Assembly: GCA_904418845.1 (NCBI GenBank)
Contig: CAJFQC010000005.1
Location: forward strand, 1 to 64,000
DNA length: 64,000 nucleotides
Direction of reading: 5' to 3'
Source of the DNA: an uncultured Ruminococcus sp.
GTDB taxonomy: Bacteria; Bacillota; Clostridia; Lachnospirales; Lachnospiraceae
In this document: one piece after another, positions 51,476 through 60,791 of the stretch
Numbering within the stretch: the first letter of the stretch is position 1
Layout: every line of letters starts with the position of its first letter
Program-made: the position numbers and the translations under genes
The notes under the pieces: generated by a model
Told to the model about the DNA's origin: nothing
The model's database searches: none
The model's input: only the letters and a program-made list of their open reading frames with translations

Positions 51476-53497
51476 TCAATTCCCTGTATTGTTCGCTACC
51501 TGTCCATACTCGGTTGAATCAAACGCATTTCTGTCCTTGAGCTTGAACCTTCCGACTGCTTTCTTCAGCATCTCTGCCTGGCCTGCCAGTTCTTCGCTTG
51601 CCGCAGAACTCTGCTGTGCTGTCGCTGAGTTCGTCTGTACCACGCTCGATATCTGATCCACTCCGACTGTCACCTGAGCTACCTGCTCCGCCTGTGCAGT
51701 GGAGTTCTTTCTGATCTCACCGTTAAAGCTGATCGCCTCTTTGGCGCTTATTGCGGTATTCTTGATGGATTCTGACGTATCGCCCGCGATACGTGTTCCG
51801 TTCTCCACTGCCTGGATAGAATGTTCTATGAGTTCTGACGTCGTCTTGGACGCCTCTGCGCTCTTCTCTGCAAGTGATCTCACCTCGTCAGCCACAACCG
51901 CGAACCCTTTGCCCGCATTGCCTGCTCTCGCCGCCTCGACCGCCGCGTTGAGGGCCAGAATATTGGTCTGGAAAGCAATGTCCTCTATAGTCTTAATGAT
52001 GCGTCCGATCTCGTTGGAGCTTGAATTAATCTCATCCATGGCGGCCACAAGTTCATTCATCTTCTCCATGCTTTCGCCAAGGAGTCGTCCTGCCTCCTCT
52101 GAGACTTCGTTTGACTTCTCTGCCAACTTGGTGTTTGCCTGAATATTTCCATTAATATCATTGATCGTAGCCGCAAGCTCTTCCACGCTGGATGCCTGTT
52201 CTGTCGCCCCCTGACTGAGCGCCTGTGCTCCCGATGCTACCTGTTCGGCGCCGGATGCCACCTGGTCTGCCGTCTCATTAATCTCCATGAGAGTCAGGGA
52301 CAGCGTACGGTTGATGCCTTTGAGACTCTTGTATATCTCATATAGATCGCCCCTGTATACCGACTGATCTGCAGTAATGTCGAAGTTGCCCTGGGCCATC
52401 TCGCCAAGCACATAGCTCTCATCGCGTATCAGGCTCTGGAGACAGTCCGCAATATCCTTTGTGGCCTCCGCCAGAACACCTGTCTCATCTCTGGTTTTGA
52501 TCACCGGTACGTCAGAATGGAGATCTCCTTCTGAAAGCGATTTAAGCCTGTCTGCACATGTCCGCACCGGCTTCGCAATCTTTCTGGCAATCATGCTGAT
52601 AATAAGTCCACCGATCACCAGTGAAAGCACAACAAGAATGATGATCACCACGATGGAAGTATATGTAGACGCCATAAAGTCGCTGCTCGGAGCAGTGATC
52701 CCCACGCTCCAGCCGTCTGTACCGTCTACAGGAGCATAGGCTATGAGCTTGCTTTCGCCGTTCATGCTGTAGCGTTCCACTCCGGTCACGCCCTGTCTCA
52801 TCTTTTCGTGAATATCTGCAAGAGTCTGAAGCTCTCTGTTGTCCGCCGCCTCGTTCTCAATATTCTGGGTCATGATCGTATCCATCGTTGTATCCGCGAT
52901 CGTGTTGCCCGATTTGTCGATCATGTAAGCTCCGCCGTTTGCACTTACCTGAATGTCTGACATGATGTCATTTAAGAACGTTTCCTCCGGAACAAAATAT
53001 ACAACGCCTACAACCTGTGTGTTTGCTATGCCGTTCGCCCAAAGCGGAGCCGCCACGATGATCGTAAGCTCCCCTGTCTGTTTACTCACGACAGGCGTTG
53101 ATACATATGAGTTCCCCTGCATACACTGCTGGAAATAATCTCTGTCTGAATAGTTCTGCCCGTCAAATTGGCTGATTCCGCTGCTGTCAAGCAGATTAGC
53201 TCTTATAAAGCCATACTGTGTCGCCCACGCAGATAAAAGCGATTCCTTCTGTTCCACAGGCACCCACGGATCAGCCAGCTCGCTGCGCCCTCCGAAGGAC
53301 TCCGCTATACTGACATAATTATGGATCTCCCACTCCACCCTTTGTGCTGTGATGGTAGAGAGCCTGCTCATATTGTTCTCCACCTCACCAAACGTACTCG
53401 TATAGTTCAGGACAGCGCTGACCACCCCGAGCAGAAGTACAAAAAAAGCTGTTATCAAAGAGGACCCTGCCAAAATCTTCGTTCGTATACTTTTCAT
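51476..53497 (-). CDS. Methyl-accepting chemotaxis protein with dCache-type sensor
   Basis: 673-residue chemoreceptor: TM1 (about 8-30), a double-Cache outside domain to about 275 (FGRSELADP-like start, [33 protein letters not shown]), TM2 (about 282-305), HAMP, and the MCP hairpin with [25 protein letters not shown] and the WSVG strand are typical of dCache_1. It is 37 bases downstream of the bacteriohemerythrin gene with no terminator between, so it is the last gene of the flagellar operon. Ligand unknown. Confidence 0.92.
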   Translation of the reverse strand: MKSIRTKILAGSSLITAFFVLLLGVVSAVLNYTSTFGEVENNMSRLSTITAQRVEWEIHNYVSIAESFGGRSELADPWVPVEQKESLLSAWATQYGFIRANLLDSSGISQFDGQNYSDRDYFQQCMQGNSYVSTPVVSKQTGELTIIVAAPLWANGIANTQVVGVVYFVPEETFLNDIMSDIQVSANGGAYMIDKSGNTIADTTMDTIMTQNIENEAADNRELQTLADIHEKMRQGVTGVERYSMNGESKLIAYAPVDGTDGWSVGITAPSSDFMASTYTSIVVIIILVVLSLVIGGLIISMIARKIAKPVRTCADRLKSLSEGDLHSDVPVIKTRDETGVLAEATKDIADCLQSLIRDESYVLGEMAQGNFDITADQSVYRGDLYEIYKSLKGINRTLSLTLMEINETADQVASGAEQVASGAQALSQGATEQASSVEELAATINDINGNIQANTKLAEKSNEVSEEAGRLLGESMEKMNELVAAMDEINSSSNEIGRIIKTIEDIAFQTNILALNAAVEAARAGNAGKGFAVVADEVRSLAEKSAEASKTTSELIEHSIQAVENGTRIAGDTSESIKNTAISAKEAISFNGEIRKNSTAQAEQVAQVTVGVDQISSVVQTNSATAQQSSAASEELAGQAEMLKKAVGRFKLKDRNAFDSTEYGQVANNTGN

Positions 53498-53534
53498 TAC
53501 TGCTTTCTCCTTTTTATCTGTGCTGTATATATGA

Positions 53535-53954
53535 TCACGCCTCGCCCCTGGACTTAAGATAAGCGCCCAGGCGCTTGTCCATGGTGCGGATGTGTGTGAT
53601 CAGCCTGACGATATGCACATTCAACTCGCTCATATTCTGTACACTGGGCGGCGTTCCGTCCAGCGGAATGCTGTCAAGGATGTCGCAGAGAGTATTCTTG
53701 TACTGCTCATGAAAGCGGACATGAGTTTCATACTCGCGCCAGTCATGCTTTTTCTGCAGCTCCTCCTCATGTCCAAAATGCTTGTCCACATAACTTCTTA
53801 AAAAATCTGCTGTCTGTCCGATCTGTCCGTCGCCGTTGCTTTTCGGATCTGACATAGCGTCCAGCAACTTGTTCACCGCATCGAACAATTGCATATGCTC
53901 ACTGTCGATCAGGTGGTTGTCCGTGATCAGATCCGGCGTTACTTCATATCTCAT
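53535..53954 (-). CDS. Bacteriohemerythrin
   Basis: 139-residue four-helix di-iron protein that binds oxygen. The ligand pattern is present: [11 protein letters not shown] (His), [10 protein letters not shown] (His and Glu), HVRFHEQY (two His), [10 protein letters not shown] (His and Asp). The length is close to that of methanotroph and bacterial hemerythrins. It overlaps csrA by 11 bases and precedes an MCP gene, so an oxygen-sensing or oxygen-delivery link to chemotaxis is plausible but inferred. Confidence 0.88.
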   Translation of the reverse strand: MRYEVTPDLITDNHLIDSEHMQLFDAVNKLLDAMSDPKSNGDGQIGQTADFLRSYVDKHFGHEEELQKKHDWREYETHVRFHEQYKNTLCDILDSIPLDGTPPSVQNMSELNVHIVRLITHIRTMDKRLGAYLKSRGEA

Positions 53955-54243
53955 ATTCTCTCCTTCTTTCTGCCTTATCTTTTTGTTTCCTGCCGCCCTC
54001 TCTCCTGTCGGCGGAATTCCCGGTTTTTGCCAGCAGGGCTGCCAGCCCCGCTGCGTCGGCGCCCGTCTTTGCCGCTTCCTGATTCTCCTCCACCGCCATC
54101 TTCAGCTCGCGGCGAAATACCGGCACATCCCGGGGTGCTGACACGGATATCTTCACACTGTCAGATCCTATCTCCCTGACAGTGATCACGATATCTTCTC
54201 CTATGACAATCTCTTCTCCCTTTTTTCTGGTCAGTGTCAGCAT
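53944..54243 (-). CDS. csrA: Carbon storage regulator CsrA with extended C-terminus
   Basis: RNA-binding translational repressor. The first 50 residues are a normal CsrA (MLTLTRKKGEEIVIGEDIVITVREI, then VKISVSAPRDVPVFRREL) with the RNA-contacting Arg-Arg pair. The protein is 99 residues, about 30 longer than usual; the extra tail is Ala-rich then strongly basic ([17 protein letters not shown]). It overlaps fliW by 7 bases. Its target is probably the hag leader, which has a loop ANGGA and an SD ANGGA. Confidence 0.95.
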   Translation of the reverse strand: MLTLTRKKGEEIVIGEDIVITVREIGSDSVKISVSAPRDVPVFRRELKMAVEENQEAAKTGADAAGLAALLAKTGNSADRREGGRKQKDKAERRREYEI

Positions 54244-54689
54244 ATCTGCTTCTCCTTCTGTGTCAGATCTCCCAGCCTGTGCCGGAAAGTGTAACCCTCG
54301 TTCTCAAGTATAACCTGTTTTGCTTTTCTGCTGCGGGTATTGACTACGATCGGGCATTTCATGTTCACCGTGCTCTCCTCCGGCGGCTGATGCGCTGTAC
54401 AGATCACATACCAGGAATAGTCTGCCTCCTCTGCCTCTCCCAGAGAAAGCAGCTCCTCTGCCCTGACTTCAGGGTGATAGTCTGCATTCAGCAGAAACGG
54501 ATTCATGATGATAAACGCAAGATCCTTATCCTCCATGCTTAAAAGCGTCAGGACTGCATCGCTGTCCTCTTCAACGGGAATAGGAAGGAACTTTTTGTAT
54601 TTTTCAAATCCAAAAAGCCCTTCCTCAAAGGAAACAGTCCCCTCATCCTCGCATGACAATGTGCTTTCAGCCTGTTTCTTACTTTCCAT
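54237..54689 (-). CDS. fliW: Flagellar assembly factor FliW
   Basis: 150-residue protein that binds CsrA and flagellin and so couples flagellin translation to filament assembly. The family pattern is present: FEEGLFGFEKYKKFLPIPVE, LLSMEDKDLAFIIMNPFLL, then CPIVVNTRSRKAKQVILEN. It overlaps csrA, the classic arrangement, and follows the DUF6470 gene. Confidence 0.95.
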   Translation of the reverse strand: MESKKQAESTLSCEDEGTVSFEEGLFGFEKYKKFLPIPVEEDSDAVLTLLSMEDKDLAFIIMNPFLLNADYHPEVRAEELLSLGEAEEADYSWYVICTAHQPPEESTVNMKCPIVVNTRSRKAKQVILENEGYTFRHRLGDLTQKEKQIC

Positions 54690-54758
54690 AACGTCTCCTG
54701 TCCCTTACATCTTTATCTGGTCTGCCGCCGTCCGGATAACTCCGGACGGCGGCGCGCG

Positions 54759-55379
54759 TCACGCCACTATATCGACTGTTTCGCCGATAAAGAAGCTTTC
54801 CGCGCTGGGCGGTACATACAGCGGGCTTCCCATGTACTCAATCAGTACGTCGGGATACTGCGTGATAGTAATATCAACACTGCCCGGAATATATTCCACT
54901 TCACTGTTGTTGAGCTTCAGATTAAACGCCATCCGGTCCATCTGATAGGTCGTCGTAAGATCTCCCGCCTGATACGTAATGTCTATCCCCGCCCCCGGCA
55001 GGAAGGACAACTGAAACTGTCCTGTCGGCATCTGCATCCTCTGTCCAAATATCTGAGAGAGCATCTCTCCGCCCTCTCCCGGTTTGGACCATCTCATCTG
55101 AGCCGCTTCACTTGAATAGCTCTCAGCCGCTTCTGACGCAGCGCGTATCCCCTTTTGTGCACTCTGTGAAATCGCTGTGCGCGTTGTCGGTCTAATAGTA
55201 TTCCTCGCTTCGTAGCTGTCAAGCTGCAGCCTGGCAGGGCGGCTTCTCATAGTAAATCCGCCCCTCTGCCTTGAGATCTCCACAACCGGAGGACTGCTCT
55301 GACTCCGCTCCAGCCTTGCATGCTGAATCGAAAGTTCGTATTCCATCGGAATCCTGGTAATCTTCAGCAGAGGTTCCAT
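54759..55379 (-). CDS. DUF6470 protein (YviE-type)
   Basis: 206 residues, located between flgL and fliW as yviE is in Bacillus. It starts MEPLLKITRIPMEYELSIQHARLE and has repeated PARLQLDSYEARNTI and AAQMRWSKPGEGGEML. The C-terminal half is beta-rich (SFLPGAGIDITYQAGDLTTTY, DITITQYPDVLIEYMG). The function is unknown; the fixed gene order points to filament assembly. Confidence 0.82.
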   Translation of the reverse strand: MEPLLKITRIPMEYELSIQHARLERSQSSPPVVEISRQRGGFTMRSRPARLQLDSYEARNTIRPTTRTAISQSAQKGIRAASEAAESYSSEAAQMRWSKPGEGGEMLSQIFGQRMQMPTGQFQLSFLPGAGIDITYQAGDLTTTYQMDRMAFNLKLNNSEVEYIPGSVDITITQYPDVLIEYMGSPLYVPPSAESFFIGETVDIVA

Positions 55380-55415
55380 ATTCTCTCCTCCTTTCTTTGA
55401 TATAATCTGTGCAGA

Positions 55416-56420
55416 TCAGGCAAGAAAATCCAGAAGGGACGGCCCAAGGATTCCCGTTCCCACCTTCAATGCACTGTTATATGTATACATCGCATAAGAA
55501 TAATTTGTGATAGCAAGGGCCGGATCTATGCCGATCTCATTATTGAACTGATCCTGGATAGCAATTTTCTCGTCCTCAAGCTTGGATATGGTAGTCTCCA
55601 CCATGTTTGTTTTCGTGCCGATCTTTGTCAGGCTGTCCTGGAGTTCATCCGCCCCTTCTTTGAACTGTGTCCAAAGCTTCTCATATTCTTCCCTGTCAAA
55701 TGTATCAGCCTCGAGAATCTCTGCCATCTGTCCTGCCAGAAGAACCAGGTTCTGGCTGGTACCGTCCGCATTCTGTCCGTATCCCACCACAGTTATACCA
55801 GGAAGGGACGCGTCCAGCGCAGTGGATGGCACGATATTCCCCGCAGCGTCAAATGTCATTCCATATCCTATATCAACAAAAGATGTTTCCGACGCAAGAC
55901 GATCCAGCACTGCCGCGTTGGCGGGATCGTTGACATCTACTCCTCTGTAGAGAAGAGTCTTTCCGTCGTCCGAGAGCTCGAAGGGTGCATCCTGTGTCCC
56001 TGCGTTTCCTCCCAGCACGAAAGTGTCTCCGAACTTGGAGTTCAAAAACTGCACCATTGTATTCTGCAGGTTCCTTAACTGTTCCGCATAAGTATCACGC
56101 CCCGTCTCGCCTGCTGTGTCCGTCAGCGCCGCTATAGAATAGTTGTCCGCAATCTGCGTCGTGATCTGCCCCACCTGATAGACAGCGCTCTCCTGCTCGT
56201 CAAACCACTTTTCCACACTTTCCAGATTGTTCAGATAATCCTCATTGCGCGCGTAACGGCTCTTAAGGACAGCCGCATTCGCCGCTGCGCCCGGATCCTC
56301 GTACGCCGAAGATATCCTCATCTCTGTGTCAACCTGTTTGCGCGCTGACTCCAGCCCTCCCAGATTGTCGTAGAGGCTGTTCTGATAATTGCGCATGACC
56401 ATATTTGTCGTAATTCTCAT
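55416..56420 (-). CDS. flgL: Flagellar hook-filament junction protein FlgL
   Basis: 334-residue flagellin homologue (HAP3). The N-terminus MRITTNMVMRNYQNSLYDNL and the C-terminus LAITNYSYAMYTYNSALKVG carry the D0 helices, with ISSAYEDPGAAANAAVLKSRY near the start. It follows flgK by 13 bases in the operon. Confidence 0.94.
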   Translation of the reverse strand: MRITTNMVMRNYQNSLYDNLGGLESARKQVDTEMRISSAYEDPGAAANAAVLKSRYARNEDYLNNLESVEKWFDEQESAVYQVGQITTQIADNYSIAALTDTAGETGRDTYAEQLRNLQNTMVQFLNSKFGDTFVLGGNAGTQDAPFELSDDGKTLLYRGVDVNDPANAAVLDRLASETSFVDIGYGMTFDAAGNIVPSTALDASLPGITVVGYGQNADGTSQNLVLLAGQMAEILEADTFDREEYEKLWTQFKEGADELQDSLTKIGTKTNMVETTISKLEDEKIAIQDQFNNEIGIDPALAITNYSYAMYTYNSALKVGTGILGPSLLDFLA

Positions 56421-56433
56421 CTCACATTTCCTC

Positions 56434-57957
56434 CTATCTGCCGACTACGCCCGTATTGTTAATCAATGTATCCAGCGCCTGATCCAGCGTGGTCATAAGT
56501 CTTGCCGCAGCACTGTAGGACTGCTGATATCTCATCATGTTCATCACTTCTTCATCCAGTGACACCGACGACACAGAATCCTTGGAATTGGCTATCTGCT
56601 CCAGCGTAGTCGTCCGATTGCTAAGGATGGTGGAGACAGAAGATCTCTCTACTGCCTGCGTGTTCTGGAGGAAGTCATATCCTTCGAGGAATGTCCCTGT
56701 GAACACCACACTGCCGGTTGCCGGGTCTGTAAAGTTCTGATTGTCCTTGCTCAGAGCGTTTATCATTCTCTGCACATTTTCGTAAGCCCCTGGTCCGGCG
56801 TTGGGATCAGTAGATGTAGTTATGCTGACTGTTCCGTCAAGCCACCCCGCCGACACTTTGATATTTGCCGCTGTAAAAGTGGCTGAACCGTCCGAGGTCT
56901 CAAACAAGGCTCCGCCCGGCGCGTTAAGATTATTGAGCGTCGTCGCGAACATATTTACGAACTCGTTGAAATAGTCCTCATAGAACCCGATCCCTTTCGT
57001 GTCGTCATTCCCATAAACGCCTCTCTCGTTCAGCATGTCGGAATAGCCCTTGAGCACGCCCTCGCCGAGGGCGTCCGTCACGTCTGTCGGTCCGGCGGCG
57101 CCCACGCCTGTAATGGAAACTGATATCCCCATGCCCGGCGTCTCTGCAATGTCGACCGTCCCCCTCTCATTGTCATCTACGAGCGTATGCACATTGCCGT
57201 TCGCATCCGTGAATGTGATCTTAAGCGTCTCTACCTTGATATTAGCGCCCATGCTCTGGTCTTCGTATATTACATCAATAGGAAGATACGTAGCCAGTGA
57301 ATCAATCAGCTCGTTTCTCTGATCCATCAGCTCCAGCGCGGGATTTCCCAGCACCTGGCTGTTCTTGATGGACTGATTCAGCTCCACGATCTTGGTGAGG
57401 TAAGACTCAATCTCCGAGCTCTCGGAGCCAGTCAGTTTGTCGATATATTCCTGCTTCACTGATGTGATCTCATTTGCATTGTCATGGATGAGATTGATGA
57501 ACGTCTCCATAGCCGAGCGGACAATCGTATCGTACGTATCCTGCCCTCCTGTGTCCGGCCTTGCCATATTCTCAAGCTGGCTGATCACCTCGTTGAGCGC
57601 TGTGCCTATCTTTGAAGACGCTGTCTCGTCAAAGATGTCCCCCAGCCTTGCAAGGACTGCATCCATCGCGTCAACTGTCCCCACCTCAGAGAGCTGAGTT
57701 CGGTACTGGATATCCAGAAACGGGTCTCTGATCTGTGAGACTCCTATCGCCATGACTCCCTGACCGACCTTTACAGAGAACGGACTGTTCATGGCGCTGT
57801 GCCCTGTCGGGCTTACGCTCTGCTGGTCAAGCCTCTGCCTCGTATATCCGCCTGTGTGTATGTTTGATACATTCTGCCCTACTATGTCCAGCGCATTCTG
57901 GCTCGCCGCCATCGCAAGCTGTGCCACAGAGAATCCTGCGAAAGTAGATCGTACCAT
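56434..57957 (-). CDS. flgK: Flagellar hook-associated protein FlgK
   Basis: 507-residue HAP1. The N-terminal rod/hook motif reads ALDIVGQNVSNIHTGGYTRQRL and the C-terminal helix SLDEEVMNMMRYQQSYSAAARLMTTLDQALDTLI. The large middle domain is typical. It lies between flgN, its export chaperone, and flgL. Confidence 0.96.
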   Translation of the reverse strand: MVRSTFAGFSVAQLAMAASQNALDIVGQNVSNIHTGGYTRQRLDQQSVSPTGHSAMNSPFSVKVGQGVMAIGVSQIRDPFLDIQYRTQLSEVGTVDAMDAVLARLGDIFDETASSKIGTALNEVISQLENMARPDTGGQDTYDTIVRSAMETFINLIHDNANEITSVKQEYIDKLTGSESSEIESYLTKIVELNQSIKNSQVLGNPALELMDQRNELIDSLATYLPIDVIYEDQSMGANIKVETLKITFTDANGNVHTLVDDNERGTVDIAETPGMGISVSITGVGAAGPTDVTDALGEGVLKGYSDMLNERGVYGNDDTKGIGFYEDYFNEFVNMFATTLNNLNAPGGALFETSDGSATFTAANIKVSAGWLDGTVSITTSTDPNAGPGAYENVQRMINALSKDNQNFTDPATGSVVFTGTFLEGYDFLQNTQAVERSSVSTILSNRTTTLEQIANSKDSVSSVSLDEEVMNMMRYQQSYSAAARLMTTLDQALDTLINNTGVVGR

Positions 57958-58006
57958 TTTAGTTTACCTCCTTTATCATATAACTATCGTATCCTGCGCC
58001 GCAGAT

Positions 58007-58456
58007 CTACAGAAGTCTGCTCAGCAGATGATCTGTCTCAATGCTCTGCGCGTCTTTTCCGTATGTGCGCCCTCCGTCTGCCAGGGACGCTTTTTCGAGC
58101 GTATGCTGCTTGAGCTGTATGAGCTTCATGGCCTCATCATTATATGAGCTGAAATTCTGAGCCGCCAATACAATCTCGTCAAGCAGCGCCTGCATCTTAC
58201 TTCGGTCATCGCCCTCGGTTTTCTCTATAATCTCTTTGAGCGTCATCCCGCTGTATCCGTGTTCTTCCATGAACGTTTCCCGCTTCTGCTCCAGCCCCTT
58301 CATCTTGAGGGCTATGGCCTGCTCCTTCATCATGCATTCTTCCAGAGCGCTTATCCTGTCCTCCTGGACAGCCTTTAATTTCTCTTTTTCCAGGGGCAGA
58401 CTGTCATTGAGGACTTTTGTAGTATCAGTAAGTATCCTTATCAGCTCTTCCATCAT
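58007..58456 (-). CDS. flgN: FlgN-type export chaperone
   Basis: 149-residue, almost fully helical protein (MMEELIRILTDTTKVLNDSLPLEKEKL ...) as expected of a chaperone for FlgK and FlgL. It overlaps flgM by 4 bases (ATGATG) and precedes flgK. The assignment rests on size, helicity and position, since FlgN sequences are poorly conserved. Confidence 0.82.
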   Translation of the reverse strand: MMEELIRILTDTTKVLNDSLPLEKEKLKAVQEDRISALEECMMKEQAIALKMKGLEQKRETFMEEHGYSGMTLKEIIEKTEGDDRSKMQALLDEIVLAAQNFSSYNDEAMKLIQLKQHTLEKASLADGGRTYGKDAQSIETDHLLSRLL

Positions 58457-58770
58457 GCCCTTCCTCTCAGAAGCAGTATTTTCGCCGCTGTCTCGCGGGA
58501 ATCAGGAATGTACCGTCCGCTTTGCACCGCTTCTCTGAGACGCTCGATCTTATCCTCCTGTCCGCCCAAGCTGCGGATCTCTGCTTTCAACGTCTCTGTT
58601 ATCTTTCCGATAAACAGCTTCTCTTCTTTCTCCTGTGATGTCGATGTAAACACAACTTCGTCATAGTTCTTTCCCCAGTCGTCCGCAGCGGTTCCCCTCG
58701 TGGCTGCCGCTGTCTCTTTTGCCGACCGCGCGCTGTATGTGTTCAAGAGGTTTTCTGTTCCTATTTTCAT
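58453..58770 (-). CDS. flgM: Anti-sigma-D factor FlgM
   Basis: 105 residues. The N-terminal part is polar and likely disordered; the C-terminal sigma-binding part reads KIERLREAVQSGRYIPDSRETAAKIL, the usual I-x-x-L-R-x-x-I/V-x-x-G-x-Y pattern. It holds sigma-D inactive until secreted. Its own sigma-D promoter (58812-58838) gives feedback control. Confidence 0.9.
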   Translation of the reverse strand: MKIGTENLLNTYSARSAKETAAATRGTAADDWGKNYDEVVFTSTSQEKEEKLFIGKITETLKAEIRSLGGQEDKIERLREAVQSGRYIPDSRETAAKILLLRGRA

Positions 58771-58811
58771 CTATCGTACACCTCCCTGCTTTTTCAAACT
58801 ATCTGTTATTT

Positions 58812-58838
58812 TTATCGGCACTTTTCGGAAAATATTAA
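58812..58838 (-). promoter_or_regulatory. Sigma-D promoter of flgM
   Basis: Minus-strand TTAA (58835-58838), 15-base spacer and GCCGATAA (58812-58819). The -35 overlaps the stop codon of the upstream gene. It has the same TTAA-N15-GCCGATAW layout as the hag promoter. Confidence 0.75.
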
Positions 58839-59989
58839 GCTTTATCCTCATCTTTCCCCAGTTTTGACTGTTCTTTTTTCGTGAATTTCCATTTTTTCGC
58901 CAGACGTATGATCCAGTATGCCGGCAGAAGCAGAGGCCATTTTTTCAGCTTAGGAAATGAGACCGCCATATATTCAAGAGGGGGGAACTGCATCTCCCGC
59001 ATTTTCCTCTTCTCTTCTTTTCTCAGGTCTCTGTAATAGCTGTCCACCACACCGGGAACCAGCGGAAGGACGTTTTCGTTCTCCCGGCGGCCGTACGCCC
59101 CTTTTGACAATATATAGGTCTGCATGGCGTTTAATAAGTCATTATCGCCATAGAAATGCATGTTGCCGAACCATTTCCCCGCCAGTTTTACGATATACTC
59201 CCCAAAAGTCTCCAGCTCCAGGCTCTCCAGCTCCTCCCTGACCTCTTTCCATTTCATCCGGTGTCCTTCTTTTGAGACGACGGCCCAGAGATCCGTGACA
59301 TCCCTTATCTCGGCCTGTCCTCTGGCGAACTTATCTGCAAGCCTGCATATAAAATATATATACAGCGTCTCCTCATTCATGTAATGTATATAGTGTCTGC
59401 CGTCTTCCCTGGGAAGCTCGCCTGGCATGTCCTTGAACCACATCTTTACCTTTTTCCCGGAAAACGGCAGCTCGTGCAACAGACGTATCCTCTGATCCGG
59501 TATCTTTACAAACAGTCCGGTCTTCTGGTTCTGTCTGTCAATTATCTCTTCAAATCCCATAGATATGACGGCTCTGCGCGCATCGTCATATTTCTTTTTC
59601 TGCACGAGTATCTGCAGAGGTTCGGGAGTTCTCATCTCCGGTCTTTCATAGTAACGGAGTATGGCTGACTCACCCACAAAGAGCGCGTGTATCTCCTTCT
59701 TTTCCAGTTCCTGCTCTATCTGGTCTCTGAGGATCTGGTTTCTCTCCTGGAGGCGTATCGCGCTTTTGTAGCGCTCCTCAAAGCGTTCTTTCCACTTCCT
59801 GACGCGGGCATCGTCCGACCACATAACTTTGTAATACACAAGGTTCGCCACATGATGATAATCTGACATCTTGTAAATCCATTCCCACGAGGGCTTCCAT
59901 TTGATTTCTGCAGATTCATTCTGATTCAGCGCGTCAGCTACCAGACTGATCAGATACCGCTCCATTCTGCTTTCCATACTCACGCTCAT
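58835..59989 (-). CDS. Nucleotidyltransferase-fold protein without catalytic aspartates
   Basis: 384 residues with the layout of the uncharacterised NTP_transf_5 family (PF14907-like): long N-terminal helices, then KKEIHALFVGESAILRYY near residue 105, a central domain with LLHELPFSG and YIHYMNEETLYIYFI, and a helical C-terminus with AKKWKFTKKEQ. In active members the strand after the Arg reads DxD; here it is RTPEPLQILV, so the metal-binding aspartates are missing. It overlaps the FtsE-like gene by about 56 bases with the start chosen (GGATATTAT before the ATG); starts at 59977 or 59965 are possible. Its place in a flagellar operon is unexplained. Confidence 0.6.
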   Translation of the reverse strand: MSVSMESRMERYLISLVADALNQNESAEIKWKPSWEWIYKMSDYHHVANLVYYKVMWSDDARVRKWKERFEERYKSAIRLQERNQILRDQIEQELEKKEIHALFVGESAILRYYERPEMRTPEPLQILVQKKKYDDARRAVISMGFEEIIDRQNQKTGLFVKIPDQRIRLLHELPFSGKKVKMWFKDMPGELPREDGRHYIHYMNEETLYIYFICRLADKFARGQAEIRDVTDLWAVVSKEGHRMKWKEVREELESLELETFGEYIVKLAGKWFGNMHFYGDNDLLNAMQTYILSKGAYGRRENENVLPLVPGVVDSYYRDLRKEEKRKMREMQFPPLEYMAVSFPKLKKWPLLLPAYWIIRLAKKWKFTKKEQSKLGKDEDKA

Positions 59990-60710
59990 ATAATATCCTT
60001 CTTTCTTCCATGGCATCTGCCGCTCTGACATTGTAAACAGCGTTTCGCTCGTCCGCCACAAGTCTGCCTGCCGAGAGGGTGACCACCCGTTTTCTCATGA
60101 TGGATACCAGTTCCTGATTGTGGCTTGCGACAACAACCGTGACTCCCTGCCTGTTCAGCTCTGACAACAGGCACATGATGTCCCATGCGGCGTCAGGATC
60201 CAGGTTCGCGGTGGGTTCGTCCGCTAAAAGCAACGTGGGACTGATCACCATGGCCCGCGCCAGCAGCGCCCGCGCCGCTTCCCCCATAGAGACCTCTCTG
60301 GGATAGAAGTCAGATCTGTCCTGGATGCCCATCGCTCTTAACAATCCTTCCACGCGCTTTCTGCCTGCCTTTCTCTTCTGTTCCGTGGCGATGACAGAGA
60401 GGTATACGTTGTCAAACAGCGTCCTGTCCTCCAGCAGTCCGATCCCAGACTGCATGATCCCGATCCGTCTGCGAAAATACGGCAGCTTTCTTCCTGTAAC
60501 TGTATCCAGGTCCTCGCCGTTCACCCAGATCTTTCCCGAGTCCGGTCTCTCCTGTGCGCTCATCAGTCTGAGCAGGGTGCTCTTACCTGCTCCGCTGCGC
60601 CCGATAATAAAGACGAATTCTCCGCTCCTGATACGGAAGGAGATATCCTCCACAGCTACCCTGCCGCCCGAAAACACTTTGCTTACTTTCTCAAAAACGA
60701 CTGCATCCAT
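59934..60710 (-). CDS. FtsE-like ABC ATPase without an FtsX partner
   Basis: 258 residues with Walker A GRSGAGKST, Q loop, Walker B LLLADEPTANLDP and switch His ASHNQEL. The signature LSGGQ/E is altered to VSMGEAARALLARAM, keeping S-x-G-E. The wording (KVFSGGRVAVEDISFRI, RRRIGIMQSGIGLLEDRTLFDNV) is that of FtsE. The C-terminus has a 40-residue extension (AVYNVRAADAMEERRILYE). No FtsX membrane gene follows or precedes in the window. The start at 60710 follows GAGGAG. It sits in the fliD-fliS run and overlaps the nucleotidyltransferase-like gene. Confidence 0.82.
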   Translation of the reverse strand: MDAVVFEKVSKVFSGGRVAVEDISFRIRSGEFVFIIGRSGAGKSTLLRLMSAQERPDSGKIWVNGEDLDTVTGRKLPYFRRRIGIMQSGIGLLEDRTLFDNVYLSVIATEQKRKAGRKRVEGLLRAMGIQDRSDFYPREVSMGEAARALLARAMVISPTLLLADEPTANLDPDAAWDIMCLLSELNRQGVTVVVASHNQELVSIMRKRVVTLSAGRLVADERNAVYNVRAADAMEERRILYEREYGKQNGAVSDQSGS

Positions 60711-60732
60711 ATGTCTCCTCACAATCAAAACA

Positions 60733-60787
60733 GACCGGAAAGCGTACCGCTTCTTTTATATGAAAAGGAATCGTTACGCTTCCGGTC
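60733..60787 (-). terminator. Imperfect hairpin between the FliT-like and FtsE-like genes
   Basis: GACCGGAAGCGTA and TACGCTTTCCGGTC pair with one bulged T and a loop of about 28 bases, followed on the minus strand by TGTTTTG. It may attenuate transcription rather than stop it, since the next gene starts 23 bases later without a clear promoter. Confidence 0.55.
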
Positions 60788-60791
60788 ATTC

